NCBI RefSeq assembly: GCF_008042275.1
Contig: NZ_RDBK01000008.1
Span: 303,823 to 339,174, forward strand
Length of the DNA: 35,352 nucleotides
Direction: 5' to 3'
Source of the DNA: Streptomyces sp. OR43
GTDB taxonomy: Bacteria; Actinomycetota; Actinomycetes; Streptomycetales; Streptomycetaceae
Positions 14,588-22,798 of the stretch are shown here, piece by piece. Below the pieces are notes generated by a model, which worked only from the letters and a program-made list of their open reading frames with translations, was not told the origin of the DNA and ran no database searches. The translations under genes were made by a program, and so were the position numbers. Every line of letters starts with the position of its first letter. The stretch's first letter is position 1.

Positions 14588-15669
14588 GAACCGCCGTCGT
14601 CATCGGAACGGGCCTCGTCGGCACCTCCGCGGCCCTCGCCCTCGCCGGGCGCGGCATCAAGGTCCACCTCGTCGACCACGACCCCGAGTCGGCCCGTACG
14701 GCGGCCGCCCTCGGAGCCGGTACGGACGAGCAGCCCGAGGGCCGCGTCGACCTGGCGATCGTCGCCGTGCCGCCGTCCCACACCGCGACCGTGCTCGCCA
14801 CCGCCATCAGCGGCGGCGTGGCACGCGGCTACCTGGACGTCGCGAGCGTGAAGGGCGGACCGCGCCGCGAGCTGGAGGCGCTCGGCGTCGACCTCACCCC
14901 GTACATCGGTACGCACCCGATGGCCGGCAAGGAACGGTCCGGCCCGCTCGCCGCCACCGCCGACCTCTTCGAGGGCCGGCCCTGGGTCCTCACGCCCACG
15001 CGGGACACCGACACCGAGGTCCTCAACCTCGCGCTGGAGCTGGTCGCGCTCTGCCGCGCCGTCCCGGTCGTCATGGACGCCGACGCCCACGACCGTGCCG
15101 TCGCCCTCGTCTCCCACACCCCGCAGCTGATCTCGTCGATGGTCGCCGCCCGCCTGGAGGAGGCCGACGAGACCGCGGTGCGCCTGTGCGGCCAGGGCAT
15201 CAGGGACGTCACACGGATCGCGGCCTCCGACCCCCGGATGTGGGTGGAGATCCTGTCCGCCAACCCGGGCCCGGTCGCCGACGTCCTCGCGGGAGTAGCC
15301 GCCGATCTGGAGGAGACCGTCACCGCGCTGCGCGGGATGCAGTCCGCCGACGAGGACAAGCGGCGCGAGGGCACCGAAGGCATCCAGGACGTCCTGCGCC
15401 GCGGCAACGCCGGCCGGGTCAGGGTCCCCGGCAAGCACGGGGCCGCCCCCGCCTCGTACGAGGTCGTGGCCGTCCTCATCAGCGACCGCCCCGGCGAACT
15501 GGCCGGGATCTTCGCGGACGCAGGCCGGGCCGGGGTCAACGTCGAGGACGTACGGATCGAGCACGCCACCGGCCAGCAGGCGGGCCTCGTCCAGCTGATG
15601 GTCGAACCGAGCGCCGCCCCGGCCCTGAGCGCCGCCCTGCGCGAGCGGGGCTGGTCGATCCGGCAGTAG
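14584..15669 (+). CDS. tyrA: Prephenate dehydrogenase with C-terminal ACT domain
   Basis: Oxidative decarboxylation of prephenate to 4-hydroxyphenylpyruvate in tyrosine synthesis. It has 361 residues. The NAD(P)-binding Rossmann motif VVIGTGLVGTSAALALAG opens the protein. IGTHPMAGKERSG (His111) and ALVSHTPQLISS (His178) are the conserved catalytic-domain motifs. The last 75 residues (YEVVAVLISDRPGELAGIFA onward) are an ACT domain, which usually binds tyrosine for feedback control. GTG 14584 lies within a 4-base overlap with aroH. A T-tailed hairpin follows directly. Confidence 0.96.
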   Translation: MRTAVVIGTGLVGTSAALALAGRGIKVHLVDHDPESARTAAALGAGTDEQPEGRVDLAIVAVPPSHTATVLATAISGGVARGYLDVASVKGGPRRELEALGVDLTPYIGTHPMAGKERSGPLAATADLFEGRPWVLTPTRDTDTEVLNLALELVALCRAVPVVMDADAHDRAVALVSHTPQLISSMVAARLEEADETAVRLCGQGIRDVTRIAASDPRMWVEILSANPGPVADVLAGVAADLEETVTALRGMQSADEDKRREGTEGIQDVLRRGNAGRVRVPGKHGAAPASYEVVAVLISDRPGELAGIFADAGRAGVNVEDVRIEHATGQQAGLVQLMVEPSAAPALSAALRERGWSIRQ

Positions 15670-15675
15670 GACCGT

Positions 15676-15714
15676 CTCCCGGGCCCTTGGGGCGCCGGGC
15701 CGGGAGGCACTTTT
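15676..15714 (+). terminator. Hairpin plus TTTT after tyrA
   Basis: CTCCCGGGCCC (15676-15686) pairs with GGGCCGGGAG (15697-15706) with one bulged base, followed by GCAC and TTTT (15711-15714). It ends the aroH-tyrA unit. Confidence 0.7.
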
Positions 15715-15731
15715 CCACAGGGGTGGTCGGG

Positions 15732-15767
15732 CCCGCCCCGGCACTCGGTAACCTTGTGCGGGGCGGG
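15732..15767 (+). promoter_or_regulatory. Possible cmk promoter within an inverted repeat
   Basis: CCCGCCCCG (15732-15740) and CGGGGCGGG (15759-15767) form a perfect 9-bp inverted repeat whose 18-base centre carries TAACCT (15749-15754), a plausible -10 hexamer. There is no good -35. It may be an operator-enclosed promoter for cmk, or only an mRNA hairpin. Confidence 0.35.
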
Positions 15768-15814
15768 TTCACGCGTCCCGTCCCGCCCGCCCCGTGTACC
15801 AGGAAGCGGCCGCA

Positions 15815-16477
15815 GTGATCGTCGCCATCGACGGCCCCTCCGGAACCGGCAAGTCCAGCACGTCCAAGGCCGTCGCCGCCCAGCTCGGCCTCAGCTACCT
15901 GGACACCGGTGCCCAGTACCGGGCGATCACCTGGTGGATGCTGAACAACGGCATCGACGTGCACGACGCGGCGGAGGTGGCCACCGCGGCCGCCAAGCCG
16001 GTCATCGTCTCCGGCACCGACCCCACCGGCCCGACGATCACCGTCGACGGCGAGGACGCCTCCGGCCCGATCCGTACGCAGGAGGTCACCTCCAAGGTCA
16101 GCGCCGTCAGCGCCGTCCCCGAGGTGCGCACCCGCATCACCGAGCTGCAGCGCACCATCGCCGCCGGAGCGGCGAAGGGCATCGTCGTCGAGGGCCGCGA
16201 CATCGGCACGACGGTGCTGCCCGACGCCGACATCAAGATCTTCCTGACCGCGTCCCCGGAGGCCCGCGCGGCCCGTCGCAGCGGCGAGGTCAAGGGATCC
16301 GATCTGGCCGCCACCAAGGAAGCACTGATCAAGCGGGACGCCGCCGACTCCGGCCGCAAGACCTCGCCGCTCGCCAAGGCGGGCGACGCGGTCGAGGTGG
16401 ACACCACCGAGCTGACCCTCCAGCAGGTCATCGAGTGCGTCGTCACCCTCGTCGGGGAGAAGCAGGCCGCCCGGTGA
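15815..16477 (+). CDS. cmk: Cytidylate kinase
   Basis: Phosphorylates CMP and dCMP with ATP. It has 220 residues from GTG 15815. The P-loop GPSGTGKSS (residues 7-15) directly follows the first strand VIVAID. LSYLDTGAQYRAITWW is the CMP-binding region. VVEGRDIGTTVLPDADIKIFLTAS is the family motif containing the conserved G-R-D. AGGAAG at 15801-15806 is 8 bases upstream of GTG 15815; GTG 15794 in frame would add seven residues with no ribosome-binding site. The stop overlaps the acyltransferase gene by 4 bases (GTGA). cmk-acyltransferase-der is a conserved actinobacterial order. Confidence 0.96.
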   Translation: MIVAIDGPSGTGKSSTSKAVAAQLGLSYLDTGAQYRAITWWMLNNGIDVHDAAEVATAAAKPVIVSGTDPTGPTITVDGEDASGPIRTQEVTSKVSAVSAVPEVRTRITELQRTIAAGAAKGIVVEGRDIGTTVLPDADIKIFLTASPEARAARRSGEVKGSDLAATKEALIKRDAADSGRKTSPLAKAGDAVEVDTTELTLQQVIECVVTLVGEKQAAR

Positions 16478-17136
16478 CACCTGCCACGGGCGCGCCCACG
16501 CTGCGCGGAGCGGCGGTCGGGCGCGGCATCGGGATCGGGCTGATGTACGGGCTCTTCAAGCCCCGCGTACTCGGCGCCTGGCGGGTCCCCGCCTCCGGAC
16601 CCGTCATACTCGCGGTGAACCACTCGCACAACATCGACGGGCCGATGCTGATGGGCACCGCGCCCCGGCCCGTCCACTTCCTGATCAAGAAAGAGGCGTT
16701 CGTCGGCCCCCTGGACCCGTTCCTGCGCGGAATCGGTCAGCTGAAGGTGGACCGTTCGATCGCCGACCGCACCGCCATCACCCACGCCCTCGGCGTGCTG
16801 GAGGACGGCGGAGTGCTCGGGATCTTCCCCGAGGGCACCAGGGGCGAAGGAGACTTCGCCTCGCTGCGCGCCGGACTGGCGTATTTCGCGGTACGCAGCG
16901 GGGCGCCGATCGTGCCCGTGGCCGTACTGGGAAGCACGGAGCGCCGCGGACGGTTGATATCGGCACTGCCGCCGTTGCGCAGCCGTGTCGATGTCGTGTT
17001 CGGTGAAGCGTTCGACGCGGGTGATGGCAGCGGCCGGCGGACGCGCACGGCGCTGGACGAGGCGACGGTGCGCGTCCAGGGACGGCTGACCGGCCACCTG
17101 GAGCAGGCCAGACGCCTCACCGGGCGCACCGCGTAA
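16474..17136 (+). CDS. 1-acyl-glycerol-3-phosphate acyltransferase family protein (PlsC-like)
   Basis: A 220-residue membrane-associated acyltransferase expected to make phosphatidic acid from lysophosphatidic acid. The catalytic HX4D motif is NHSHNID (His50, Asp55). The substrate-binding FPEGTR follows at 118-123, and the third block IVPVAVLGST is present. A single hydrophobic stretch near residues 15-30 may anchor it. GTG 16474 overlaps the cmk stop. The family is broad, and the small ones next to cmk are often left unassigned, so the exact acyl acceptor is inference. Confidence 0.9.
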   Translation: MTPATGAPTLRGAAVGRGIGIGLMYGLFKPRVLGAWRVPASGPVILAVNHSHNIDGPMLMGTAPRPVHFLIKKEAFVGPLDPFLRGIGQLKVDRSIADRTAITHALGVLEDGGVLGIFPEGTRGEGDFASLRAGLAYFAVRSGAPIVPVAVLGSTERRGRLISALPPLRSRVDVVFGEAFDAGDGSGRRTRTALDEATVRVQGRLTGHLEQARRLTGRTA

Positions 17137-17200
17137 GACTTGAGTAGTGGACCGCGTGCTGCGTGGTCCATCGATGATGATGCAAAGAGGAACGGACTTC

Positions 17201-18670
17201 ATGAACGACCAGATTCACTCCGGCGGCTCGGACCACGAGCACGGAGCGCTTGGCGATGCCGAGTACGCGGAGTTCATGGAGCTCGCCGCGCAGGAGGGGT
17301 TCGACCCCGAGGACGTCGAGGGTGCCATCGGCGCGGCCGGTCACGGCCCGCTGCCCGCGCTCGCCGTTGTCGGCCGCCCCAACGTCGGCAAGTCGACCCT
17401 GGTGAACCGGATCATCGGCCGTCGCGAGGCCGTGGTCCAGGACAAGCCCGGCGTCACCCGTGACCGCGTCAGCTACGAGGCCGAATGGGCGGGCCGCCGT
17501 TTCAAGGTCGTCGACACCGGCGGCTGGGAGCAGGACGTGCTCGGGCTGGACGCCTCCGTCGCCGCCCAGGCCGAATACGCGATCGAGATGGCCGACGCGG
17601 TCGTCTTCGTGGTCGACTCCACGGTCGGCGCCACCGACACCGACGAGGCCGTCGTCAAGCTGCTGCGCCGGTCCGGCAAGCCGGTCGTGCTCTGCGCGAA
17701 CAAGGTCGACGGACAGAGCGGCGAGGCGGACGCCACCGCGCTCTGGTCGCTCGGCCTCGGCCAGCCGCACCCGGTCTCCTCGCTGCACGGCCGCGGCACC
17801 GGCGACATGCTGGACGCCGTGCTGGAGGCGCTTCCCGAGGCCCCGGCCCAGTCGTTCGGCACGGCGGTCGGCGGCCCGCGCCGCATCGCGCTGATCGGCC
17901 GTCCGAACGTCGGCAAGTCCTCGCTGCTCAACAAGGTGGCCAACGAGGACCGCGTCGTCGTCAACGAACTGGCCGGCACCACCCGTGACCCGGTCGACGA
18001 GCTGATCAACCTCGGCGGCATCACCTGGAAGTTCATCGACACGGCGGGCATCCGGCGCCGCGTCCACCTCCAGGAGGGCGCGGACTACTACGCCTCACTG
18101 CGTACCGCGGCCGCCGTCGAGAAGGCCGAGGTCGCCGTGATCCTGATCGACTCCAGCGAGTCGATCAGTGTCCAGGACCAGCGCATCGTCACCATGGCCG
18201 TCGAGGCCGGGCGTGCCATCGTCCTCGCCTTCAACAAGTGGGACACCCTCGACGAGGAGCGCCGCTACTACCTGGAGCGCGAGATCGAGACGGAGCTCGC
18301 GCAGGTCGCGTGGGCCCCGCGGGTCAATGTCTCGGCCCTCACCGGCCGTCACATGGAGAAGCTGGTCCCGGCGATCGAGACCGCGCTCGCCGGCTGGGAG
18401 ACCCGTATCCCCACCGGCCGGCTGAACGCCTTCCTCGGTGAGATCGTCGCCTCCCACCCGCACCCGATCCGTGGCGGCAAGCAGCCCCGCATCCTGTTCG
18501 GCACCCAGGCGGGCACCACGCCGCCGCGCTTCGTGCTCTTCGCCTCCGGCTTCCTGGAGCACGGGTACCGCCGGTTCGTCGAGCGTCGGCTGCGTGAGGA
18601 GTTCGGCTTCGAGGGCACGCCGATCCACATTTCGGTGCGGGTCCGCGAGAAGCGCGGCCGCAACAAGTAG
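17201..18670 (+). CDS. der: Ribosome biogenesis GTPase Der (EngA)
   Basis: An essential double-GTPase that helps mature the 50S subunit. It has 489 residues. The first G domain carries GRPNVGKST (58-66), VDTGGW and NKVDG. The second carries GRPNVGKSS (233-241), IDTAGIR and NKWDT. The KH-like C-terminal domain ends in [10 protein letters not shown]. The first 50 residues are an acidic extension common in actinobacteria ([20 protein letters not shown]). ATG 17201 has AAGAGGAA (17185-17192) upstream. An in-frame GTG at 17147 adds 18 residues lacking family character. TGGACC at 17148-17153 pairs with GGTCCA at 17165-17170, a small hairpin in the leader. A very strong terminator follows 155 bases downstream. 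Confidence 0.97.
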   Translation: MNDQIHSGGSDHEHGALGDAEYAEFMELAAQEGFDPEDVEGAIGAAGHGPLPALAVVGRPNVGKSTLVNRIIGRREAVVQDKPGVTRDRVSYEAEWAGRRFKVVDTGGWEQDVLGLDASVAAQAEYAIEMADAVVFVVDSTVGATDTDEAVVKLLRRSGKPVVLCANKVDGQSGEADATALWSLGLGQPHPVSSLHGRGTGDMLDAVLEALPEAPAQSFGTAVGGPRRIALIGRPNVGKSSLLNKVANEDRVVVNELAGTTRDPVDELINLGGITWKFIDTAGIRRRVHLQEGADYYASLRTAAAVEKAEVAVILIDSSESISVQDQRIVTMAVEAGRAIVLAFNKWDTLDEERRYYLEREIETELAQVAWAPRVNVSALTGRHMEKLVPAIETALAGWETRIPTGRLNAFLGEIVASHPHPIRGGKQPRILFGTQAGTTPPRFVLFASGFLEHGYRRFVERRLREEFGFEGTPIHISVRVREKRGRNK

Positions 18671-18825
18671 GCAGCTGCGGAGCGCCGGGAGCCCTGCGCC
18701 TGCGGAAGGCGCAGGTGCAGGGCGGCGCACTGCACAGCCTCCAAGGCCTCCAGGGCCCTCCAAGGTCTCCCAGCGCCCCCGCGAGACCGCTGAGGCCTCC
18801 GAGGGGCCTTCAACGGCCTCCTGGG

Positions 18826-18882
18826 CGCACGACGGAGCCCCGGACCGCTCGTCCAACGAGCGGTCCGGGGCTCCGTCGTGCG
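18826..18882. terminator. Bidirectional terminator with 27-bp perfect stem
   Basis: Positions 18826-18852 and 18856-18882 are perfectly complementary over 27 bp around a 3-base loop. It lies between der (rightward) and the leftward gene ending at 18884, so it serves two convergent units. The 155 bases before it hold several AGGCCTCC-like short repeats and no gene. Confidence 0.9.
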
Positions 18883-18883
18883 G

Positions 18884-19369
18884 TCAGGCTCCCCGTGAGC
18901 CCGGCGGCAGCGCCGCCGCCGTCCGGCCCCCGCCCGCGTGCCGTCCGACCCGCTGCCACGAGCCGAGACTCCCCGTGTGGCTGCTCGGGCCGCTGCTCTG
19001 TCCGCCCGTACCGCTCGCGGTACTCCCCGCTCCACCGTGCCCGGAGTGCCCCGAATGGCCGCTCAACGGGGCGCGGGAGCCGAAGAACCCGGAGCCGAAG
19101 GCCGGCAGGCCCAGACTCTCCTCGCCACTCCGATCACCCGGCAGCGCCCTGAACGACCTGCGGTACTCGGAGTACAGCGCGTCGTAGATGGGGGTGTGGG
19201 ACGGGCCGCCCGAGGGGTCCTGCGCGGGACGCATGGCAGGGATCGGGCTCGGACGCTGGTGGGAGGGGTCGTATGAGTGCACGTATGTGCCAACGACCCT
19301 GCCGCCCGTCGGATGCGGGCCCGCGGGAGAAATAGCTGTTCGCCGCGGGTGCGCGGGGTGCGCGGTCAT
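18884..19369 (-). CDS. Conserved Streptomyces protein of unknown function, low-complexity C-terminus
   Basis: A 161-residue protein. The middle is best conserved in appearance: STPIYDALYSEYRR-like sequence (here HTPIYDALYSEYRRSFRALP) followed by GDRSGEESLGLPAFG. The second half is rich in Gly, Ser and His (SGHSGHSGHGGAG) and ends with GSWQRVGRHAGGGRTAAALP. I recall similar small Streptomyces proteins with the IYDALYSEYRR segment but know no function. There is no signal peptide or membrane segment. ATG 19369 starts 2 bases after the stop of the upstream leftward gene, so the two form an operon. The stop lies next to the shared bidirectional terminator. Confidence 0.75.
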   Translation of the reverse strand: MTAHPAHPRRTAISPAGPHPTGGRVVGTYVHSYDPSHQRPSPIPAMRPAQDPSGGPSHTPIYDALYSEYRRSFRALPGDRSGEESLGLPAFGSGFFGSRAPLSGHSGHSGHGGAGSTASGTGGQSSGPSSHTGSLGSWQRVGRHAGGGRTAAALPPGSRGA

Positions 19370-19371
19370 GA

Positions 19372-20202
19372 TCAGGTTCCGGCCAGCGGCATCGCGGCCG
19401 CGACCAGCAGCCCGCCGGCCGCGGCCTTCTCCAGGGCGTCGCGCAGCAGGTCCTCGCGGGGCTGCTGGCCGATCGAGCCGGCCGGGGCGGCGTAGACCAG
19501 CACGGTCTGTGACTTGTTGGCCGCGGTCCGCCAGCCCTCGGTGACCTGGAGCGGCGCGTGCGCCTGCCACCAGGCCACCGGGGCCCCGCCGCCCGTCCCC
19601 GGCTGGAGCACGGCGTGCAGCTGTCCCATGGCGAGCAGGATCGACCAGCCGTGCAGTACCTCGGGGACCTGGTCCATCCGGTGGACCGGGCGGAAGTTCT
19701 GTTCCAGCAGCAGCTGGAGGAACTCGTCACCGGCACTGCCGTCGGTGCCCGGGCGGGCGATGGCGCCGGTCGGCTCGACGACCAGGGCGGGGTGGAGCTC
19801 GTCGTCGATCAGGACGAGGCCGCTGGTGATCCCGAGCACCGCCTGCTCGGGCGTCAGGCGTTCCGGGGCCTCCTGCTCGCTGCCGGTGATGCTGCGCACG
19901 GCGCCCTGCAGCTGTTCCTCGGCGACCTGGACCACCTGCGAGGGGATGCAGCTCGCGTGGGCGAAGGCCAGGACGGCGGTCTCGTCGCCGACGAACAGCA
20001 CCGTGCTGGTGCGCTCCTGCTCGGAGTCGCCGGGGGTGCGGCAGGAGGTGCAGTCGTAACTGCCGGGGGCGTTGTCGCCGACGAGCAGCCGGTCGGCTTC
20101 GGCGTCGCCGATCTCGGCGCGTACGTCCTCGCTGACGTCGAGCATGCGCGGCACGGGTGGCTCCTCGAACTCGGTACGTGCGCCGGGCGGTTCCCGGCTC
20201 AT
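19372..20202 (-). CDS. Conserved protein of unknown function with CxxC motif
   Basis: A 276-residue soluble protein that I do not recognise with certainty. Visible features are an acidic N-terminal third, a CTSC pair (Cys51, Cys54) with a further Cys in FAHASC that could bind a metal, an alpha/beta middle (LTPEQAVLGITSGLVLIDDE) and a hydrophobic end (LLRDALEKAAAGGLLVAAAM). The last part is faintly reminiscent of SseB-like proteins, which is too weak for a name. ATG 20202 is used because upstream codons are Pro-rich and start only from a TTG. No clear ribosome-binding site is visible. The next leftward gene starts 2 bases after its stop. Confidence 0.7.
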   Translation of the reverse strand: MSREPPGARTEFEEPPVPRMLDVSEDVRAEIGDAEADRLLVGDNAPGSYDCTSCRTPGDSEQERTSTVLFVGDETAVLAFAHASCIPSQVVQVAEEQLQGAVRSITGSEQEAPERLTPEQAVLGITSGLVLIDDELHPALVVEPTGAIARPGTDGSAGDEFLQLLLEQNFRPVHRMDQVPEVLHGWSILLAMGQLHAVLQPGTGGGAPVAWWQAHAPLQVTEGWRTAANKSQTVLVYAAPAGSIGQQPREDLLRDALEKAAAGGLLVAAAMPLAGT

Positions 20203-20873
20203 GAAGGAGACAACGGGTGAGCCGCTGCCGGGGTCACGCGGGAAGGGGAACGGAATCGAACCGCGCAACGTGTTCGAATCGGCGAAACCCTGCTAAACGT
20301 GGACAGACCGCAGGCGGGGTGAAGCGTGCCGTATGCAGGTGAGCCGCCCGGCGGCGAGGCGCCGGCCCGCCCGCGGGCGGCCCGCCGGGCCGGAACGCGG
20401 TCGTCTACGGCCGCTCGGGCCGGGAGCCGCTCGGCGCGGCTCCCGGCGGCCCGTGCGAGGCCGTAATGCGGAGGGCCGGCGTGTCCGCTATACGGGCGGA
20501 AGGAGGGTGGGCCGACGGCGTGGTGGGATGGTGTGGATATCGTCACCTACGGATAAGGGTGCGATAAGGAAGGGTGAATTCCTGGTGGTGCGTTCCTTTA
20601 CGGATAGCCACTCCGGCGGAAAGTCGGCACGCTCTGGGCGTGATTATTCCGCTCGTTTTTCAGCTCTTTTTTGATCGCTTCGCTGATCGTTTTCTGTCCT
20701 GTGTGATTACTGTGCGTTCGATGGCGACTCATGCGTCCGAACGAATGACCATGTGGAGAACGCGTGTAGTGATCCTGTGACACAAGTGTGACCGGCGAGG
20801 TACGTGAGGATGCGGTGCGACAGGGTGGCGCCCCCGCTTCCGTCGCGGTCGGGAGCCGCCTACGGTGAGAGGC
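20203..20873. other. 671-base intergenic region with an orphan hairpin and an AT-richer stretch
   Basis: No convincing gene. An 11-bp perfect stem lies at 20419-20429 / 20437-20447 with a 7-base loop. The stretch 20560-20770 is much less GC-rich than the rest of the window and contains T-runs (for example CGTTTTTCAGCTCTTTTTTG near 20655). The region must hold the promoter of the leftward CxxC-protein gene and of the rightward I78 gene. The AT-richer part could also encode a small RNA, but there is no direct evidence. Confidence 0.5.
20861..20866 (+). promoter_or_regulatory. Possible -10 element giving a leaderless I78 transcript
   Basis: TACGGT ends 7 bases before ATG 20874. A start of transcription at or next to the A of the ATG would give a leaderless mRNA, which is common in Streptomyces. 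No -35 element is evident. Confidence 0.35.
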
Positions 20874-21089
20874 ATGGCACCCGTACCGACTCCTTCCGCC
20901 CAGCCCGACGACACTCCCGGCGCCTATGTCGGCCTCGCTTCCGAGGCCGCCGAACGGCGGGCCCGGGAGCGAGGCTGGACCACGGTCAGAGCCCTGCCGC
21001 CAGGCACCGTGATCACCATGGAGTTCCAGAGCGGCCGGATCAACTTCGAGGTCGAGGCGGGCGTCGTCAGGCGCTGCTGGACCGGCTGA
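20874..21089 (+). CDS. Small I78-family peptidase inhibitor-like protein
   Basis: A 71-residue protein. The segment YVGLASEAAERRARERGWTT, then VRALPPGTVITMEFQSGRINFEVE, matches the layout of I78 inhibitors: a helix, a short loop ending in P-G, and a beta hairpin with V-T-M-x-F/Y and R-I/L-N. There is no signal peptide, so a cytoplasmic role is likely; secreted inhibitors of this family carry one. The start is ATG 20874; GTG 20865 is in frame. It is monocistronic with a 25-bp stem terminator. Confidence 0.75.
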   Translation: MAPVPTPSAQPDDTPGAYVGLASEAAERRARERGWTTVRALPPGTVITMEFQSGRINFEVEAGVVRRCWTG

Positions 21090-21118
21090 GGACGCGATGC
21101 CGGGTGGCGACCGCCCGC

Positions 21119-21172
21119 CCCGTGCATGACGGAAGGCCCCGACCGGAGTCGGGGCCTTCCGTCATGCACGGG
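21119..21172. terminator. 25-bp perfect stem terminator between convergent genes
   Basis: Positions 21119-21143 and 21148-21172 are perfectly complementary over 25 bp with loop CGGA. It separates the rightward I78 gene from the leftward phosphatase gene ending at 21205, so it is probably bidirectional. Confidence 0.9.
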
Positions 21173-21204
21173 CATGGTGCGCGCTGTGCCCGGGTTCCAC
21201 GGGT

Positions 21205-22242
21205 TCAGCCGCCGGCCACCGGCCGGGCGGGGGCCGGGCCGCCGCGGGGCGTGCGCTCCGTGTGCGGTGGGCGGCGGCTGCCCGCCGGGGTGACCGGGGG
21301 CCGCTCGGAGCGCGCGGTGTGGCCCGGATGCGCGGGCGGGGCCGTGTGCGCCCGGGGGCGCCCGCCGGTGGCCGTGACCACCGTCGTCTGGTGTCCGCCG
21401 GTGCCGGAAGGTTCGCGGGCGGAGCCCTGTGCCGCGTCACCCCTGGCCGACAGGCCTGCCGGTACCGGCCGGACAGCGCCGGCCGGGGCGGGTTCCGGTG
21501 CCGCGGTCCTGCCGCGGGCGCTCAGCCGCTCGCGGGCCGCGAAGATCCAGTCCTCGGCCCGGGTGATCAACGGCTCGACCCAGGGCAGGCCCAGGAGGAT
21601 CAGCAGCCCCGCCGCCCAGCCGAGCACCACGTCGCTGAGCCAGTGCGTACCGAGGTAGACCGTGGTCAGGCCGACGCCCAGCGAGACGATCGCGGACATG
21701 GCCGACAGATAGCGCCTGGCGCGCGGAGTGGCGGCCAGATAGGCGAGGATTCCCCAGGTCACGACGGCGTTGGCGGTGTGGCCCGAGGGAAATATATCGC
21801 CGCCGGCGAAGAGCTCGGCCGATCCGATCTGCGTCGCGTAGTGCGGGCCCAGCCGGCCGAGGCCGATCTTGACCGCGCCCACCGTCACGTTGAGCAGCAG
21901 CAGCGAGGCGCCCAGCGTCAGCAGGGGCCGCAGGGTGTGCTGCCGCCAGGAGCGCCAGCCCAGCCAGCAGGCGACCATGACGGCCGTCGGTCCGCGCTGG
22001 CCGAGGACGACGTAGTAGTCGAGGAAGGCGTGGATGCCGGGCCACTGCTGGTACGGCCGGAAGAGCATGACCTTCCAGTCCAGGGTCACCAGCCAGGACG
22101 ACATGAGCACGGCAATGACGATGGCCAGATAGAACGCCAACGTCCCGCCGAAGAGAGCGATGCGGTGAGGGCTCATCCGCGGTGTCTCTATCTTCGGCGG
22201 TTCCGGCTCCCGGTCCAGACGGGCAAAGATGTCGGTACGCAC
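21205..22242 (-). CDS. PAP2-family membrane phosphatase
   Basis: A 345-residue integral membrane protein of the phosphatidic acid phosphatase type 2 family, acting on lipid phosphates or pyrophosphates at the outer face of the membrane. Motif 1 is the variant KIGLGRLGPHYA, motif 2 is FPSGHTANAV and motif 3 is YLGTHWLSDVVLGW; the catalytic His residues and Asp are present. About six hydrophobic segments fill residues 25-230. The last 100 residues are a Pro/Arg/Thr-rich, probably disordered tail in the cytoplasm. GTG 22242 has no ribosome-binding site, but a TAACGT ends 7 bases upstream, so the mRNA may be leaderless. An alternative start is the ATG of MSPHRIALF. Confidence 0.88.
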   Translation of the reverse strand: MRTDIFARLDREPEPPKIETPRMSPHRIALFGGTLAFYLAIVIAVLMSSWLVTLDWKVMLFRPYQQWPGIHAFLDYYVVLGQRGPTAVMVACWLGWRSWRQHTLRPLLTLGASLLLLNVTVGAVKIGLGRLGPHYATQIGSAELFAGGDIFPSGHTANAVVTWGILAYLAATPRARRYLSAMSAIVSLGVGLTTVYLGTHWLSDVVLGWAAGLLILLGLPWVEPLITRAEDWIFAARERLSARGRTAAPEPAPAGAVRPVPAGLSARGDAAQGSAREPSGTGGHQTTVVTATGGRPRAHTAPPAHPGHTARSERPPVTPAGSRRPPHTERTPRGGPAPARPVAGG

Positions 22243-22798
22243 CCAATCGACGTTACAGCGAGTGAGTGGGTGAGCCTGTCGATCCGGCCGCTTTGTGATG
22301 ACGATGTGATGTGGACTATGTCTCAGCCCGAGCCGATTTTCTGAGTTTCCGGGAGTCCGGAATTCCTTTCGACGCATTCATTCGGCAGATGTTTCCGTCC
22401 CTGCATTCGGTGAGGAACGGAAAGGTGTTCCGTGCGGCGAAGCGTATTCGCCGCGACCCCTCACGAGAGGGAACGGACGGTGTCGGTCCGGTTACTGGAC
22501 GCCTTCGGATGGCGCGCGCCGGAGGTCCTCGGGGGCTCCGGAGCCCGTGGTCCGTGCGGCTGGAGGGACGGTCGTCGCAGGTCGGCGTGGTGCCCGGACA
22601 GGGGCCGGGTCGGGCGCCCGGAGTGGCGTACGCCACACTCGTCGGCGTCGGCCGGTATGAGATGGACCACGTGTGGCCCTGCCGAACTCGCGTACGCTGA
22701 CGGATCACTCGCCCGTCGATGCCGGGCCCGGAGGGACAGCGGACGCTGAATCCCCGGGGGGCCTGCCGAGCGCGAGGGACCTTTTGGGAGGTAGATGC
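22243..22798. other. 556-base divergent intergenic region
   Basis: Lies between the leftward phosphatase and the rightward transporter. It holds a less GC-rich stretch (about 22310-22450), a perfect 8-bp hairpin (22434-22441 with 22447-22454, loop GCGTA), a 14-base palindrome (22623-22636) and a possible -10 TACGCT (22693-22698) for the transporter. No open frame with family character was found. Confidence 0.5.
22623..22636. promoter_or_regulatory. 14-base perfect palindrome upstream of the transporter
   Basis: GTGGCGTACGCCAC reads the same on both strands. It lies 57 bases before a TACGCT -10 candidate and 163 bases before the transporter ATG. TetR-like repressors often control DHA2 pumps through such sites, but no regulator gene is adjacent. 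Confidence 0.4.

Noticed and set aside
20240..20285. tRNA-like TTCGATTCC and TTCGAA stretches
   Set aside because: The flanking bases do not make a 5-bp T-stem, and no anticodon arm, D-arm or acceptor pairing could be drawn on either strand.
20333..20674. 113-codon plus-strand open frame in the gap before the I78 gene
   Set aside because: It is mostly Arg/Gly/Pro from GC-rich DNA, includes the hairpin at 20419-20447 and has no recognisable domain.
22311..22700. 129-codon plus-strand open frame before the efflux pump
   Set aside because: There is no ribosome-binding site or family resemblance, and it changes to Arg/Gly-rich sequence where GC rises, as expected of a chance frame.
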